Assembly (NCBI RefSeq): GCF_003852425.1
Contig: NZ_QAJN01000021.1
Location: forward strand, 62,001 to 126,000
Source of the DNA: Paucibacter sp. KBW04
Lineage (GTDB): Bacteria; Pseudomonadota; Gammaproteobacteria; Burkholderiales; Burkholderiaceae_C
Direction of reading: 5' to 3'
Length of the DNA stretch: 64,000 bases
Shown here: positions 41,286 through 49,358 of the stretch, piece after piece
Numbering within the stretch: the stretch's first letter is position 1
How the letters are laid out: every line of letters begins with the position of its first letter
The notes under the pieces: generated by a model
Seen by the model: the letters and a program-made list of their open reading frames with translations, nothing else
What the model was told of the DNA's origin: nothing
Databases searched by the model: none
Program-made: the position numbers and the translations under genes

Positions 41286-43441
41286 GGCGGCAGGGGGAGG
41301 CTGAGGCTGAAACAAGCGCCCGGTCCGTCCAGACGGTTGGCGGCGCTGAGGGCGCCACCATGGGCTTCGGCAATGCTGCGGCAGATCTTCAGGCCCAGGC
41401 CCAGGCCGTCGGGTTTGGTGCTGAAGAAGGGGTCGAAGAGATGGCCCAGCAGCTCCGGCGCGATGCCGGGGCCGTGGTCCCGCACTTGCAGGCTCAAGAC
41501 TTGAGCCTCGACGCTGACCTCAATCTCGATCTGGCGGCGCTCTTGCGCCAGCTCCTGGCCGGCCTGCAGGGCGTTCATCAGCAGATTGATCATCAGCTGC
41601 TCCAGCAACAAGGGGTCGCCGCGCACGGCGGGCAAGCCCTCTTGGAGCTTGAGCCTGAGCCTGGCCTTGCGCAGGCGCAGCTCGGGCGCCAGCAAGGCCT
41701 GAACGCGGGCCAGCAGGGCCGCGATGTCCACCGCCTCATGCACGCCACCGCGCTGGCGCACCAGGCCGCGCAGGCGCTTGACGATCTCGGCCGCGCGCTG
41801 GGCCTGGGCCACGATTTCGTCCAGGCTCTCGATCAGCAGCCCCTGGCTATTGATCGAACCCTGCTCGGCAAAAGCCCGCGCTGCCAGCGCGAAGTTGGAC
41901 AAGGCCATCAAGGGCTGGTTCAGCTCATGGGCCAGGGTGGAGGCCATCTCGCCCAGACCGGCCAGGCGGGCGCTGCGCTGCAGCTGCGCGTCTTGCAAGC
42001 GCTGGCGCTCCTCCGCCTGCTTCTGTGCCGTGATGTCCACCACCGAGCTCATCCAGCCGCTGTGCTGGCCGGCCGCATCGATCAGCGGTGCCGTGTAAAC
42101 CATGGTGTAGACCTCATGCCCATCGCGGTGGCGCACGCGGGACTCAAAGCCGTTCAGGGCCGCGCGGCCGCTCAGCGCCGCTTCGCTATCGCGCCAATGC
42201 TGGTCCAGATCGTCCGGGTGCCAGTAGGGGTAGGGCGGCTTGGCGCCTAACAACTCCTCGGCACGGTAGCCCACCATCTCGCACAGGGCGGGGTTGACGT
42301 AGATGATGCGGCCGTCCGGCGCGCGCGCCCGCATGCCCACCAGCAGCGAGTCTTCCATGGCCTTGCGGAAGGCATGGGCCTCTTGCAGCTCGCGGGTGCG
42401 CTCCTGCACCCGCTGCTCCAGTTCCAGCCGCGCCAGTCTTTGCTCGGCAAAACGGCGCTCGCGCAAGCGCCAGTACAGCGCGCCCAACAGGCCTAGCCCA
42501 CCGGCCAGCGCCGCCAGGGCCTGGGCCAGATTGCGGGCCTGGCGCAGCTCGGCCAGATCGCTCATCACCGTCAGCGTCCAGCCCAGCTCGGGCAGGGCCT
42601 GGTCCAGGGCCAGGAACTGCCTTTGGCGCCCGGCGATGCGGGTTTGGATGCGGTACTCGGCCTGGTCTGGCACCCGCTCGTCGGCCCAGGGCATGGTGGC
42701 ATAACTGCGGTGGCCGCCGTACTGGCCGTGCGCATCCAGCCAGGCAAGATCGGCCGGGCTGAGGGGCTGGCGGCTGCGGTAGTACCAGTCCTTCACCGAG
42801 CCCAAAAAAGCGATGCCCCGCGCGTCGTAAAGCAGCACCGGGTCTTGCGCCTTGGCCCAGGTGGCTTCCAGTGCGTCCAGGCTGACCTTGACCACCATCA
42901 CGCCCAGCACCGGCCCTGCCGCATCGGCACGCACGGGCGCGGCGATGAAGAGCCCCGGCACGCCGGTGGTCAGGCCCACGCCGTAGAACACGCTGCGCTG
43001 GCCGCGCATGGCTTCCTCGAAGTAGGGCCGGCTGGCGTAGTTCTGGCCCACAAAGCTGTCGCTCGTCTGCCAGTTGCTGGCGGCCAAGGCTTTGCCTTGC
43101 GCGTCCAGCAGATAGAGCGCGGCCGCGCCGCTATGCGTCTGCACCTGGGCCACATAGCGATTGGCTTGCAGGCGGGCGGCGGCGTCCAGGGGCTGGCGCA
43201 GCAGGGCCAGGATGAGCGGATGCTGGGCGGCGGTGAAGGGCAGGTAGTCGAACTTCTCGGCCGCGCCGCGCAGGCCCAGGGCATGGACCTCGACCGCCCG
43301 TTGCAGGCCCTGCACCTTGATTTGCAACTCGCGCCGCTCGGCCCAGTGCCCGGCCGCCCAGGCGGCGAGGGCCAGCAGCAGCGCGGCCAGCAAGGCCAGC
43401 AGGCCACGGCGCAGAACGGGAGACAGGGAGGTGCGAGACAT
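41282..43441 (-). CDS. DctB-like sensor histidine kinase (dCache, PAS, HisKA, HATPase)
   Basis: A 719-residue membrane kinase. One helix near residues 13-35 and one near 300-320 flank a double-Cache periplasmic domain, where FYGVGLTTGVPGLFIAAPV is the DctB-like signature. Then come a short coiled coil, a PAS domain (MRARAPDGRIIYVNPALCEM), HisKA with H505 (STLAHELNQPLM) and HATPase with DHGPGIAPE and GLGLGLKICRS. DctB-type sensors detect C4-dicarboxylates or similar carboxylates. Two starts are possible (43441 and 43465) and neither has a good Shine-Dalgarno. It is coupled by ATGA to the regulator and divergent from a carboxylate-type transporter gene. Confidence 0.9.
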   Translation of the reverse strand: MSRTSLSPVLRRGLLALLAALLLALAAWAAGHWAERRELQIKVQGLQRAVEVHALGLRGAAEKFDYLPFTAAQHPLILALLRQPLDAAARLQANRYVAQVQTHSGAAALYLLDAQGKALAASNWQTSDSFVGQNYASRPYFEEAMRGQRSVFYGVGLTTGVPGLFIAAPVRADAAGPVLGVMVVKVSLDALEATWAKAQDPVLLYDARGIAFLGSVKDWYYRSRQPLSPADLAWLDAHGQYGGHRSYATMPWADERVPDQAEYRIQTRIAGRQRQFLALDQALPELGWTLTVMSDLAELRQARNLAQALAALAGGLGLLGALYWRLRERRFAEQRLARLELEQRVQERTRELQEAHAFRKAMEDSLLVGMRARAPDGRIIYVNPALCEMVGYRAEELLGAKPPYPYWHPDDLDQHWRDSEAALSGRAALNGFESRVRHRDGHEVYTMVYTAPLIDAAGQHSGWMSSVVDITAQKQAEERQRLQDAQLQRSARLAGLGEMASTLAHELNQPLMALSNFALAARAFAEQGSINSQGLLIESLDEIVAQAQRAAEIVKRLRGLVRQRGGVHEAVDIAALLARVQALLAPELRLRKARLRLKLQEGLPAVRGDPLLLEQLMINLLMNALQAGQELAQERRQIEIEVSVEAQVLSLQVRDHGPGIAPELLGHLFDPFFSTKPDGLGLGLKICRSIAEAHGGALSAANRLDGPGACFSLSLPLPP

Positions 43442-43490
43442 GGTGTGAGCAAGGGGTCGCCGCATTGTCGACGGGCGCTTGCTTTGACGC

Positions 43491-43512
43491 CCCTGCGTAG
43501 AACTACGCAGGG
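43491..43512. promoter_or_regulatory. perfect 10-bp inverted repeat, candidate operator
   Basis: CCCTGCGTAG, AA, CTACGCAGGG form a 22-bp perfect palindrome in the divergent region between the two-component operon and the transporter gene, 50 bp from the kinase start and 87 bp from the transporter start. The position and symmetry suit a dimeric regulator such as the FixJ-like protein. It could also be a hairpin. Confidence 0.55.
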
Positions 43513-43599
43513 CCGCGCGGTGACTCGAACGGATGCGCCTGTGGCCGAGTCTGGCGAGACTGGGCCGACCTTAGCTAGAACAATAGGAGACCGCCCATC

Positions 43600-44955
43600 A
43601 TGGACCACAGCATCACACCCAGCCGCGCAGCCGCCAGCGGCGCCCCGGCCAGCAGCGCGCCCGAGCGCATCGACGCCAGCCGACTCAAGGCCATTCTGGT
43701 CGGCTCGGCTGGCAATTTGGTCGAGTGGTATGACTTCTACTGCTACGCGGCCTTCTCGCTCTACTTCGCCAACTCCTTCTTCCCGGCCCAGGATGCGACG
43801 GCGCAGATGATGTCCACCGCTGGCATCTTCGCCCTGGGGTTTTTTGTGCGGCCTCTGGGTGGCCTGCTGTTCGGCCGCATCGGCGACCGCCTGGGCCGCC
43901 GTCAGGCTTTGATGACCTCGGTGCTGCTGATGTGCTTGGGCTCGCTCATCATCGCCTGCGCCCCCACCTACGCCATGGTCGGCGCCTGGGCACCGGCCCT
44001 GCTGCTGCTGGCCCGCTTGCTGCAAGGCCTGAGCCTGGGCGGTGAGTACGGCTCCAGCGCCACGTACCTGTCCGAGATGGCCAGCTCCAAGCATCGGGGC
44101 TTCTATGCCAGCTTTCAGTACGTGACCCTGATCGGCGGGCAGCTGACGGCCTTGCTGGTGCTCCTGCTCTTGCAACATGTCTTCCTCAGCCCCGAGGAGC
44201 TGAAGGCCTGGGGCTGGCGCATCCCCTTCTTCATCGGCGCTCTGCTGGCGCTGATCGCCCTGGCCATGCGGCGCGAGATGCCCGAGACCGCCTCGTTTGA
44301 AAAGGCCAAGCGCCAAAGCGGCAAGCAGGCCCTGGGCGGCCTGCGCCAGCTGGCGCGCTACCCCAAGGAGGTGATGGTGGTGGTGGGCCTGACCATGGGC
44401 GGCACCCTGGCCTTCTACGTCTACACGACCTATATGCAGAAGTTCCTGCGCCTCTCGGTCGGCCTGACGGATGCGCAGACCACGGCCGTCTCGGCCGCCT
44501 CCCTGGTCTTCGCCATGTGCTTGCAGCCGCTTTACGGCGCCTTGTCGGACCGCATCGGCCGCCGCCCCTTGCTCTTGGGCTTTGCCGTGCTGGGCACTTT
44601 GTTCACCGTGCCTTTGCTGACGGCGATTCGACATGCTCAGGGCCCCTGGGAAGCCTTCGGCCTGATCGCGATTGCCTGGTTGATTCTGTCGGGCTACACC
44701 TCGATCAACGCGGTGGTGAAGGCCGAGATGTTTCCTGCCGCCATTCGCACCACCGGCGTGGGCGTGCCCTACGCCGTGGCAGTGTCGCTGTTCGGCGGCA
44801 CGGCCGAGTACATCGCCCTGTGGTTCAAGCAAGCTGGCAATGAGAGCGGCTTTTACTGGTACGCCACCGCCGTCATCGCCTGCACCTTGCTGGTCTATCT
44901 GGGCATGCGCGACACGCAGAAGCATTCGCAGATTGATGCGGAAGAGCGGGCCTGA
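43600..44955 (+). CDS. MHS-family MFS transporter (KgtP-like carboxylate/H+ symporter)
   Basis: A 451-residue inner-membrane protein with 12 predicted helices. The start has AATAGGAGACC as Shine-Dalgarno. MHS-family marks are GNLVEWYDFYCYAAFSLYF at the first helix, FVRPLGGLLFGRIGDRLGRR (loop 2-3), QGLSLGGEYGSSATYLSE, and EMFPAAIRTTGVGVPYA. KgtP-like members import alpha-ketoglutarate or other carboxylates with protons. It is divergent from a DctB-like kinase and FixJ-like regulator that probably induce it. A terminator follows. The exact substrate is inferred. Confidence 0.9.
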   Translation: MDHSITPSRAAASGAPASSAPERIDASRLKAILVGSAGNLVEWYDFYCYAAFSLYFANSFFPAQDATAQMMSTAGIFALGFFVRPLGGLLFGRIGDRLGRRQALMTSVLLMCLGSLIIACAPTYAMVGAWAPALLLLARLLQGLSLGGEYGSSATYLSEMASSKHRGFYASFQYVTLIGGQLTALLVLLLLQHVFLSPEELKAWGWRIPFFIGALLALIALAMRREMPETASFEKAKRQSGKQALGGLRQLARYPKEVMVVVGLTMGGTLAFYVYTTYMQKFLRLSVGLTDAQTTAVSAASLVFAMCLQPLYGALSDRIGRRPLLLGFAVLGTLFTVPLLTAIRHAQGPWEAFGLIAIAWLILSGYTSINAVVKAEMFPAAIRTTGVGVPYAVAVSLFGGTAEYIALWFKQAGNESGFYWYATAVIACTLLVYLGMRDTQKHSQIDAEERA

Positions 44956-44980
44956 GCAAGCCCCTCAAGCTTGAAGAAAT

Positions 44981-45016
44981 AGGCCGGACCCTGGCGGAGC
45001 TCGGCCTTTTGTTTTT
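44981..45016 (+). terminator. rho-independent terminator after the MFS gene
   Basis: AGGCCG (44981-44986) pairs with CGGCCT (45002-45007), followed by TTTTGTTTTTTG. It lies 26 bp after the transporter stop. Confidence 0.75.
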
Positions 45017-45135
45017 TGCAGCGAGTCGAAGCTGGAGGCGCTTGCGGCTTCGGTGACTTTCCGCATGGCTTGGGCAAGGCTTGCGCTGCTATGGTGCGAG
45101 TCATCCAATCTTTCTGTCCAAACCGGAGTTCTCAC

Positions 45136-47172
45136 GTGCCCCCTCGTTCTATTGCCCTGGCCGCCGCCCTGTGCGCGGCCAGTTTTGCCCAAGCCGCCGC
45201 CATTCCCGAATTCGTGCCCGATGTGGACAAGAGCCAATCGGCCTGCAGCGACTTCAATGCCTGGGCCAATAACAACTGGATCAAGGCCAACCCCATCCCT
45301 TCGGACAAGAGCCGCTGGGGCGGCTTTGATCAGTTGGCCGAGAAGAGCCAGAACGCGCAGCGCAGCCTTGTTGAAGCGGCCGCCAAGAACGCCGACAAGG
45401 CCAAGCCCGGCTCCATCGAGCAAAAGATCGGCTGGATCTACCGCGCCGCCATGGACGAGGCCGCCATCGAGCGCGCCGGCTTCGACCCGATCAAGCAGGA
45501 CCTGGCCGCCATCGATGCACTGAAGAGCAGCGCCGACGTCGTCGCCTGGTTGCAGCAAAGCCATGCCCGCGGCGAGGGGCGAGCCTTCGGCTTCGGCGTC
45601 AGCGCCGATTACAAAAACGCCAAGCGCCAGATCGCCTTCGCCAGACAGGGCGGCCTGGGCCTGCCTGGCCCCGAGTACTACAGCAAGGACGAGTACGCCA
45701 AGCTGCGTGAGAGCTATCTGGCCCACATCGCCAGCAACTTCGAATTGACCGGCACAGCGGCTGACCAAGCCAAGTCGCGCGCGGCCCTGGTGATGGATCT
45801 GGAGAGCAAGTTGGCCGCTGCCTCCTTGCTGCGCGTGGAGCTTCGCAAGCCGGAGAATCAGTACAACTTTGTCACCATCGCGCAGGCCAACAAGATCACC
45901 CCGCACTGGGACTGGGCCCACTACTTCAAGATCATGAAGGTTGATGCTGGTGTTTCAGGCACGGGCGGCTTCTCGCTCTCGCAGCCCAAATTCTTCGCCG
46001 CCTTCGATGCCTTGCTGGAGCAAGCGCCGGTGGCGCAATGGCAGGCTTATTTCGCCTTCCACACCATCGATGGCGCCGCGCCCGCGCTGTCCAAAGCCTT
46101 CCAGGATCAGAACTTCGCCTTTTACGGCCGCGCCATCAACGGCACGCCCGAGCAGGAAGTGCGCTGGAAGCGCGCCCTGGGCGCCGTCAACAGCCATATG
46201 GGCCAAGCCCTGGGCCAGCTCTATGTGAAGGAATACTTCCCGCCCGAGGCCAAGGCCCGCGCGCAGGAGCTGGTCGATAAGGTCCGTAACGCTCTGAAAG
46301 CACGCATCGAAAACCTCGACTGGATGAGCCCCGAGACCAAGACCAAGGCCATCGCCAAGTGGGCGACTTTTCTGCCCAAGATCGCCTATCCCGACAGCTG
46401 GCGAGATTGGAGCGGCCTGAGCATCACGGCCGATAGCCACTACGCCAATGTGCGCGCGGCCCGCGTCTTCAATCAGCGCTTCTACCTCGCCAAGATCGGC
46501 AAGGAAACGGACCGCTACGAATGGAATATGACGCCGCAAACCGTCAACGCCTACTACAGCCCCTCCACCAACACCATCAACTTCCCCGCGGCCATCCTGC
46601 AGCCGCCCTTCTTCTACGCCAAGGGCGACGACGCCATTAACTTCGGTGGCATCGGCGCCGTTATCGGCCACGAGGCCGGCCATGGCTTCGATGACCAGGG
46701 CAGCCAGTTTGACGGCGAGGGCAATAACCTCAACTGGTGGACGGCCGAGGACCGCAAGCGCTTCGATGAGCGCGCCAACAAGCTGGTGGCCCAGGCCGAT
46801 GAATATGTCCCCATGGCCCAGTACCCAGACAAGCATGTCAACGGCCGCCTGACCTTGGGTGAAAACATCGGTGACCTCGGCGGGCTCAATATGGCCTACG
46901 ACGCCATGGTCCAGGCCACCGCCGGCCAGCCCGATCCCATGCTGGACGGCATGAGCCGCGACCAACGCTTCTTCATGAACTGGGCCAAGGTCTGGGCCAG
47001 CAGCATCCGGCCGGAGGCTCAACTGCTGCGCCTGAACACCGACCCGCATGCCCCGGCCAGCTTCCGCACCAATGCCGCCCCCTCCAATATGCCGGCCTTC
47101 GCCAAGGCCTATGGCTGCAAGCCGGGTGATGCGATGGTGAGGCCGGAAGACAAGCGGGTGCTCATCTGGTGA
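45136..47172 (+). CDS. M13-family zinc metallopeptidase (neprilysin/PepO-like), exported
   Basis: A 678-residue peptidase. The GTG at 45136 follows GGAG and starts a signal peptide (residues 1-20, ending AQAAA); ATG-based longer frames would bury this signal. The catalytic motif is IGHEAGHGFDDQG with H512, E513 and H516, and E576 in ENIGDLGGL is the third zinc ligand. NAYYSPSTNTINFPAAIL is the M13 substrate-binding segment. M13 peptidases trim small peptides in the periplasm or outside the cell. The gene stands alone, with a short gap to the beta-barrel gene on the opposite strand. Confidence 0.94.
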   Translation: MPPRSIALAAALCAASFAQAAAIPEFVPDVDKSQSACSDFNAWANNNWIKANPIPSDKSRWGGFDQLAEKSQNAQRSLVEAAAKNADKAKPGSIEQKIGWIYRAAMDEAAIERAGFDPIKQDLAAIDALKSSADVVAWLQQSHARGEGRAFGFGVSADYKNAKRQIAFARQGGLGLPGPEYYSKDEYAKLRESYLAHIASNFELTGTAADQAKSRAALVMDLESKLAAASLLRVELRKPENQYNFVTIAQANKITPHWDWAHYFKIMKVDAGVSGTGGFSLSQPKFFAAFDALLEQAPVAQWQAYFAFHTIDGAAPALSKAFQDQNFAFYGRAINGTPEQEVRWKRALGAVNSHMGQALGQLYVKEYFPPEAKARAQELVDKVRNALKARIENLDWMSPETKTKAIAKWATFLPKIAYPDSWRDWSGLSITADSHYANVRAARVFNQRFYLAKIGKETDRYEWNMTPQTVNAYYSPSTNTINFPAAILQPPFFYAKGDDAINFGGIGAVIGHEAGHGFDDQGSQFDGEGNNLNWWTAEDRKRFDERANKLVAQADEYVPMAQYPDKHVNGRLTLGENIGDLGGLNMAYDAMVQATAGQPDPMLDGMSRDQRFFMNWAKVWASSIRPEAQLLRLNTDPHAPASFRTNAAPSNMPAFAKAYGCKPGDAMVRPEDKRVLIW

Positions 47173-47251
47173 GCCCGGTGGCGCTCATCGGTTGAATGCA
47201 CAAGGGCCTGCACACATGCTTAGCCCTTCGCCAGCTTGCCTCGGCCGATGT

Positions 47252-48001
47252 TCAAAAACCAAGTTGCAGCGTCGCCAGCCAGCGCCGACCCGCGCGCCCG
47301 GCTTGGGCCAGGCCTTGGGCCTCGGCATTGCTGGCGATATGGCTGAGATGGCATTGCCAAGGCCCTTGCGACCAGCTCAGGTCGATGCTGCCGAAGACAT
47401 AGCTGCGCGGCTCGGCTGTTCGGTGAGCGTAAAGGCCCAGGCCCGCGTCGAGCGCCAGGCTGAGCGGCAAGTTCTGACGCAGCCCCAAGCTGGCGCTGAA
47501 GGCGGGCGCGCTGATCAAATTGTTCTGAGCATCGCGGCGGCTGATCTTGGGGAACCAGCTGCCGCTGAGGACCCAACGGCCTTGCCAGATCAAATGCCCG
47601 GCAAGCTCGTCGTAGTTGAAGTTGCTGCGCTGCTCGCTCCCCGGATAGGCCGCGTGGGCGTAGCCCAGCTCGCCGCTCCAGTCCTGATCCCATTGCCAGG
47701 TCCGTCCGAGTCGAGCGGATGTTTGCAGCACCCGGCCCTCGGCGTCACGATGCAAGGCGACGACGCCCAGATCCACGCCCCAGCCCGTGTCGCGCCGCCA
47801 AGCAAGATCCAAACTCTGGCTGCCCTGGCCCATACTGCGCGTGAGGCCGCGCACCACATAGTCGGTGGACAAAGCCAGGCTCAGGCCCCAGTCATCGGCT
47901 TGAGCCGGCTGGGCGACCCAGAGCATCGCGAGGCCAGTGAGCGTCCACACAGCCGAGGCCCGAGTCAGGGGTAAAACTTTTTTTCGAAAACAGGCAACCA
48001 T
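47252..48001 (-). CDS. TIGR02001-like outer-membrane beta-barrel protein
   Basis: A 249-residue exported protein. A signal peptide (about residues 1-35, ending QPAQA) precedes DDWGLSLALSTDYVVRGLTRSMG, which resembles the TIGR02001 family pattern of an N-terminal strand with YxxRGxTxS. Repeated amphipathic strands end in the barrel-like terminal F (TLQLGF). Function unknown. It is divergent from the ECF sigma gene with a 26-bp gap, so the promoters overlap and it may belong to the sigma regulon. Confidence 0.72.
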   Translation of the reverse strand: MVACFRKKVLPLTRASAVWTLTGLAMLWVAQPAQADDWGLSLALSTDYVVRGLTRSMGQGSQSLDLAWRRDTGWGVDLGVVALHRDAEGRVLQTSARLGRTWQWDQDWSGELGYAHAAYPGSEQRSNFNYDELAGHLIWQGRWVLSGSWFPKISRRDAQNNLISAPAFSASLGLRQNLPLSLALDAGLGLYAHRTAEPRSYVFGSIDLSWSQGPWQCHLSHIASNAEAQGLAQAGRAGRRWLATLQLGF

Positions 48002-48027
48002 AGACCTCCCTCCGGGTACTCACGGCC

Positions 48028-48666
48028 ATGATTTCCAAACCCTTTGCCGTCGACTCTGCGCTCGCGGCGGATGCTTTGGATAGACAGGAGTTGGCCGCAG
48101 CAGCGACGGGGGATCGTGCCGCTTTCGAGCGACTGTACCGTCGATACTTCGCGCGACTCAGTCGATTTTTGCGGCGCTTCAACCGCAGCCCTGAGTTGAT
48201 CGAGGACGTGGTCAACAAGACCTTGTGGGTGGTCTGGAACCGCGCTTCCGAGTTCCGCGGGGAGGCCAAGGTCAGCACCTGGATCATGGGCATCGCCTAT
48301 CGAACCCTGCTGAAAGCCCTGCGCGATGCTGAGCCGCTGTCGGCCAGCGAGCCCACCGGCAACACCGCTGGGGGCGATAGTCATCATGTGGACCCGCTGG
48401 CGCGCAGCGATCCAAGGCCCGAACAAGAGCTGCGGGATTGGCTGGCAAAAGGCCTGCAGCGCCTGCCCGAGGACTTGCGCATGACCTTGGAGCTGGCCTA
48501 TTTTCTGGGCCTGTCCTGTGCCGAGATCGGCCAGGTGATGGGCTGCGCCGAAGGCACGGTCAAAGCCCGTATGTTCAACGCCCGCTTGCGTCTGAGAAAC
48601 CTGATGCCGGCACTGGGAGGGCTAGACGCTAGCTCGGATGGCGCCCTCCGAAACCAACAAGGTTGA
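48028..48666 (+). CDS. ECF-type RNA polymerase sigma factor
   Basis: A 212-residue extracytoplasmic-function sigma factor. Region 2 is at residues 30-95 (RYFARLSRFLRRFNRSPELI, then EDVVNKTLWVVWNRASEF), with the -10-binding segment VSTWIMGIAYRTLL. Region 4 is at residues 150-195 (LPEDLRMTLELAYFLGLSCA, then EIGQVMGCAEGTVKARMF), which binds the -35 element. The anti-sigma gene starts 5 bp after the stop. The set with the subtilase gene makes a sigma/anti-sigma/protease unit. Targets are unknown; its own operon and the divergent beta-barrel gene are candidates. Confidence 0.93.
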   Translation: MISKPFAVDSALAADALDRQELAAAATGDRAAFERLYRRYFARLSRFLRRFNRSPELIEDVVNKTLWVVWNRASEFRGEAKVSTWIMGIAYRTLLKALRDAEPLSASEPTGNTAGGDSHHVDPLARSDPRPEQELRDWLAKGLQRLPEDLRMTLELAYFLGLSCAEIGQVMGCAEGTVKARMFNARLRLRNLMPALGGLDASSDGALRNQQG

Positions 48667-48671
48667 TCGCC

Positions 48672-49358
48672 ATGGATGCCTCATTTCAAGCGCAGGAATC
48701 GGCTCATGCACGAGCATGGGAACTGATCCCCTGGGTACTCAACGGCAGCGCTGATGCGGCCCAGCGCCAGAGCCTGGAGGCGCACTTGCTTCAGTGCGCG
48801 GATTGTCGCGAAGAGATGCACTTTCAGCAGCTGCTGCAGCAGGGCATGCAGCAAGACGCCGAGGGGCAGTGCGAATCGAGGGATGCCGACGTAGATGCGG
48901 CGCTGCGGCGTTTTTGGGCGCAGGACCAAGCGCCCATCGAAGCCGCCCCGCTTGCCAAAGAGGCGCGGCCTCGCTTCCTGGGCCTGGACTGGCCTCGCGC
49001 CATGGCCGCTGGCCTGCTCTTGCAGGCGGCGGCCCTGGGTGTTCTGTGGCAGCGCTACGCCGGTGTTGCCCATGACTACCAGGTGCTGAGCCAGCCGGCG
49101 GAGCAGGCGGTGGGAGTGGCACCCAGCATCCGTTTTGTGCCGGCGCCGCAAATGGCCTTGGGGGACTTGCAGGCCTTGCTGCAACGCCATCATCTGCGCT
49201 TGGTGCAGAGCAGCGCCGAGGGGCAATTTTTCGGCTTGGCACCCAGCCCGCAGGCCCGGGCTTCGGTCCCCGAGTTGGTGAAGGCTTTGCGTGCCGAACC
49301 CGGTGTTTTGCTGGCCGAGCCTTTGGGGCCGGCCGAGCCCGCGGCCTCGCAACCATGA
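48672..49358 (+). CDS. membrane anti-sigma factor with subtilase-propeptide-like periplasmic tail
   Basis: A 228-residue protein. The ATG at 48672 follows AAGG; a TTG at 48663 is less likely. Residues 15-50 contain a zinc-binding anti-sigma fold: HLLQCADC gives H-x3-C-x2-C. One helix (about residues 113-133) spans the inner membrane. The periplasmic part at residues 163-221 (LGDLQALLQRHHLRLVQ, EGQFFGLAP, VPELVKALRAEPGVLLAEPL) has the alpha-beta-alpha-beta order of an I9/propeptide domain. Its last segment matches the propeptide of the neighbouring subtilase (RVLQRLQADDRVALAQPL). The stop overlaps that gene by 4 bp. Confidence 0.85.
   Translation: MDASFQAQESAHARAWELIPWVLNGSADAAQRQSLEAHLLQCADCREEMHFQQLLQQGMQQDAEGQCESRDADVDAALRRFWAQDQAPIEAAPLAKEARPRFLGLDWPRAMAAGLLLQAAALGVLWQRYAGVAHDYQVLSQPAEQAVGVAPSIRFVPAPQMALGDLQALLQRHHLRLVQSSAEGQFFGLAPSPQARASVPELVKALRAEPGVLLAEPLGPAEPAASQP

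Noticed and set aside
42970-44925. 651-codon minus frame across the kinase N-terminus and the transporter gene
   Set aside because: It spans two real genes and the promoter region between them and has Gln/His-rich artefactual composition.
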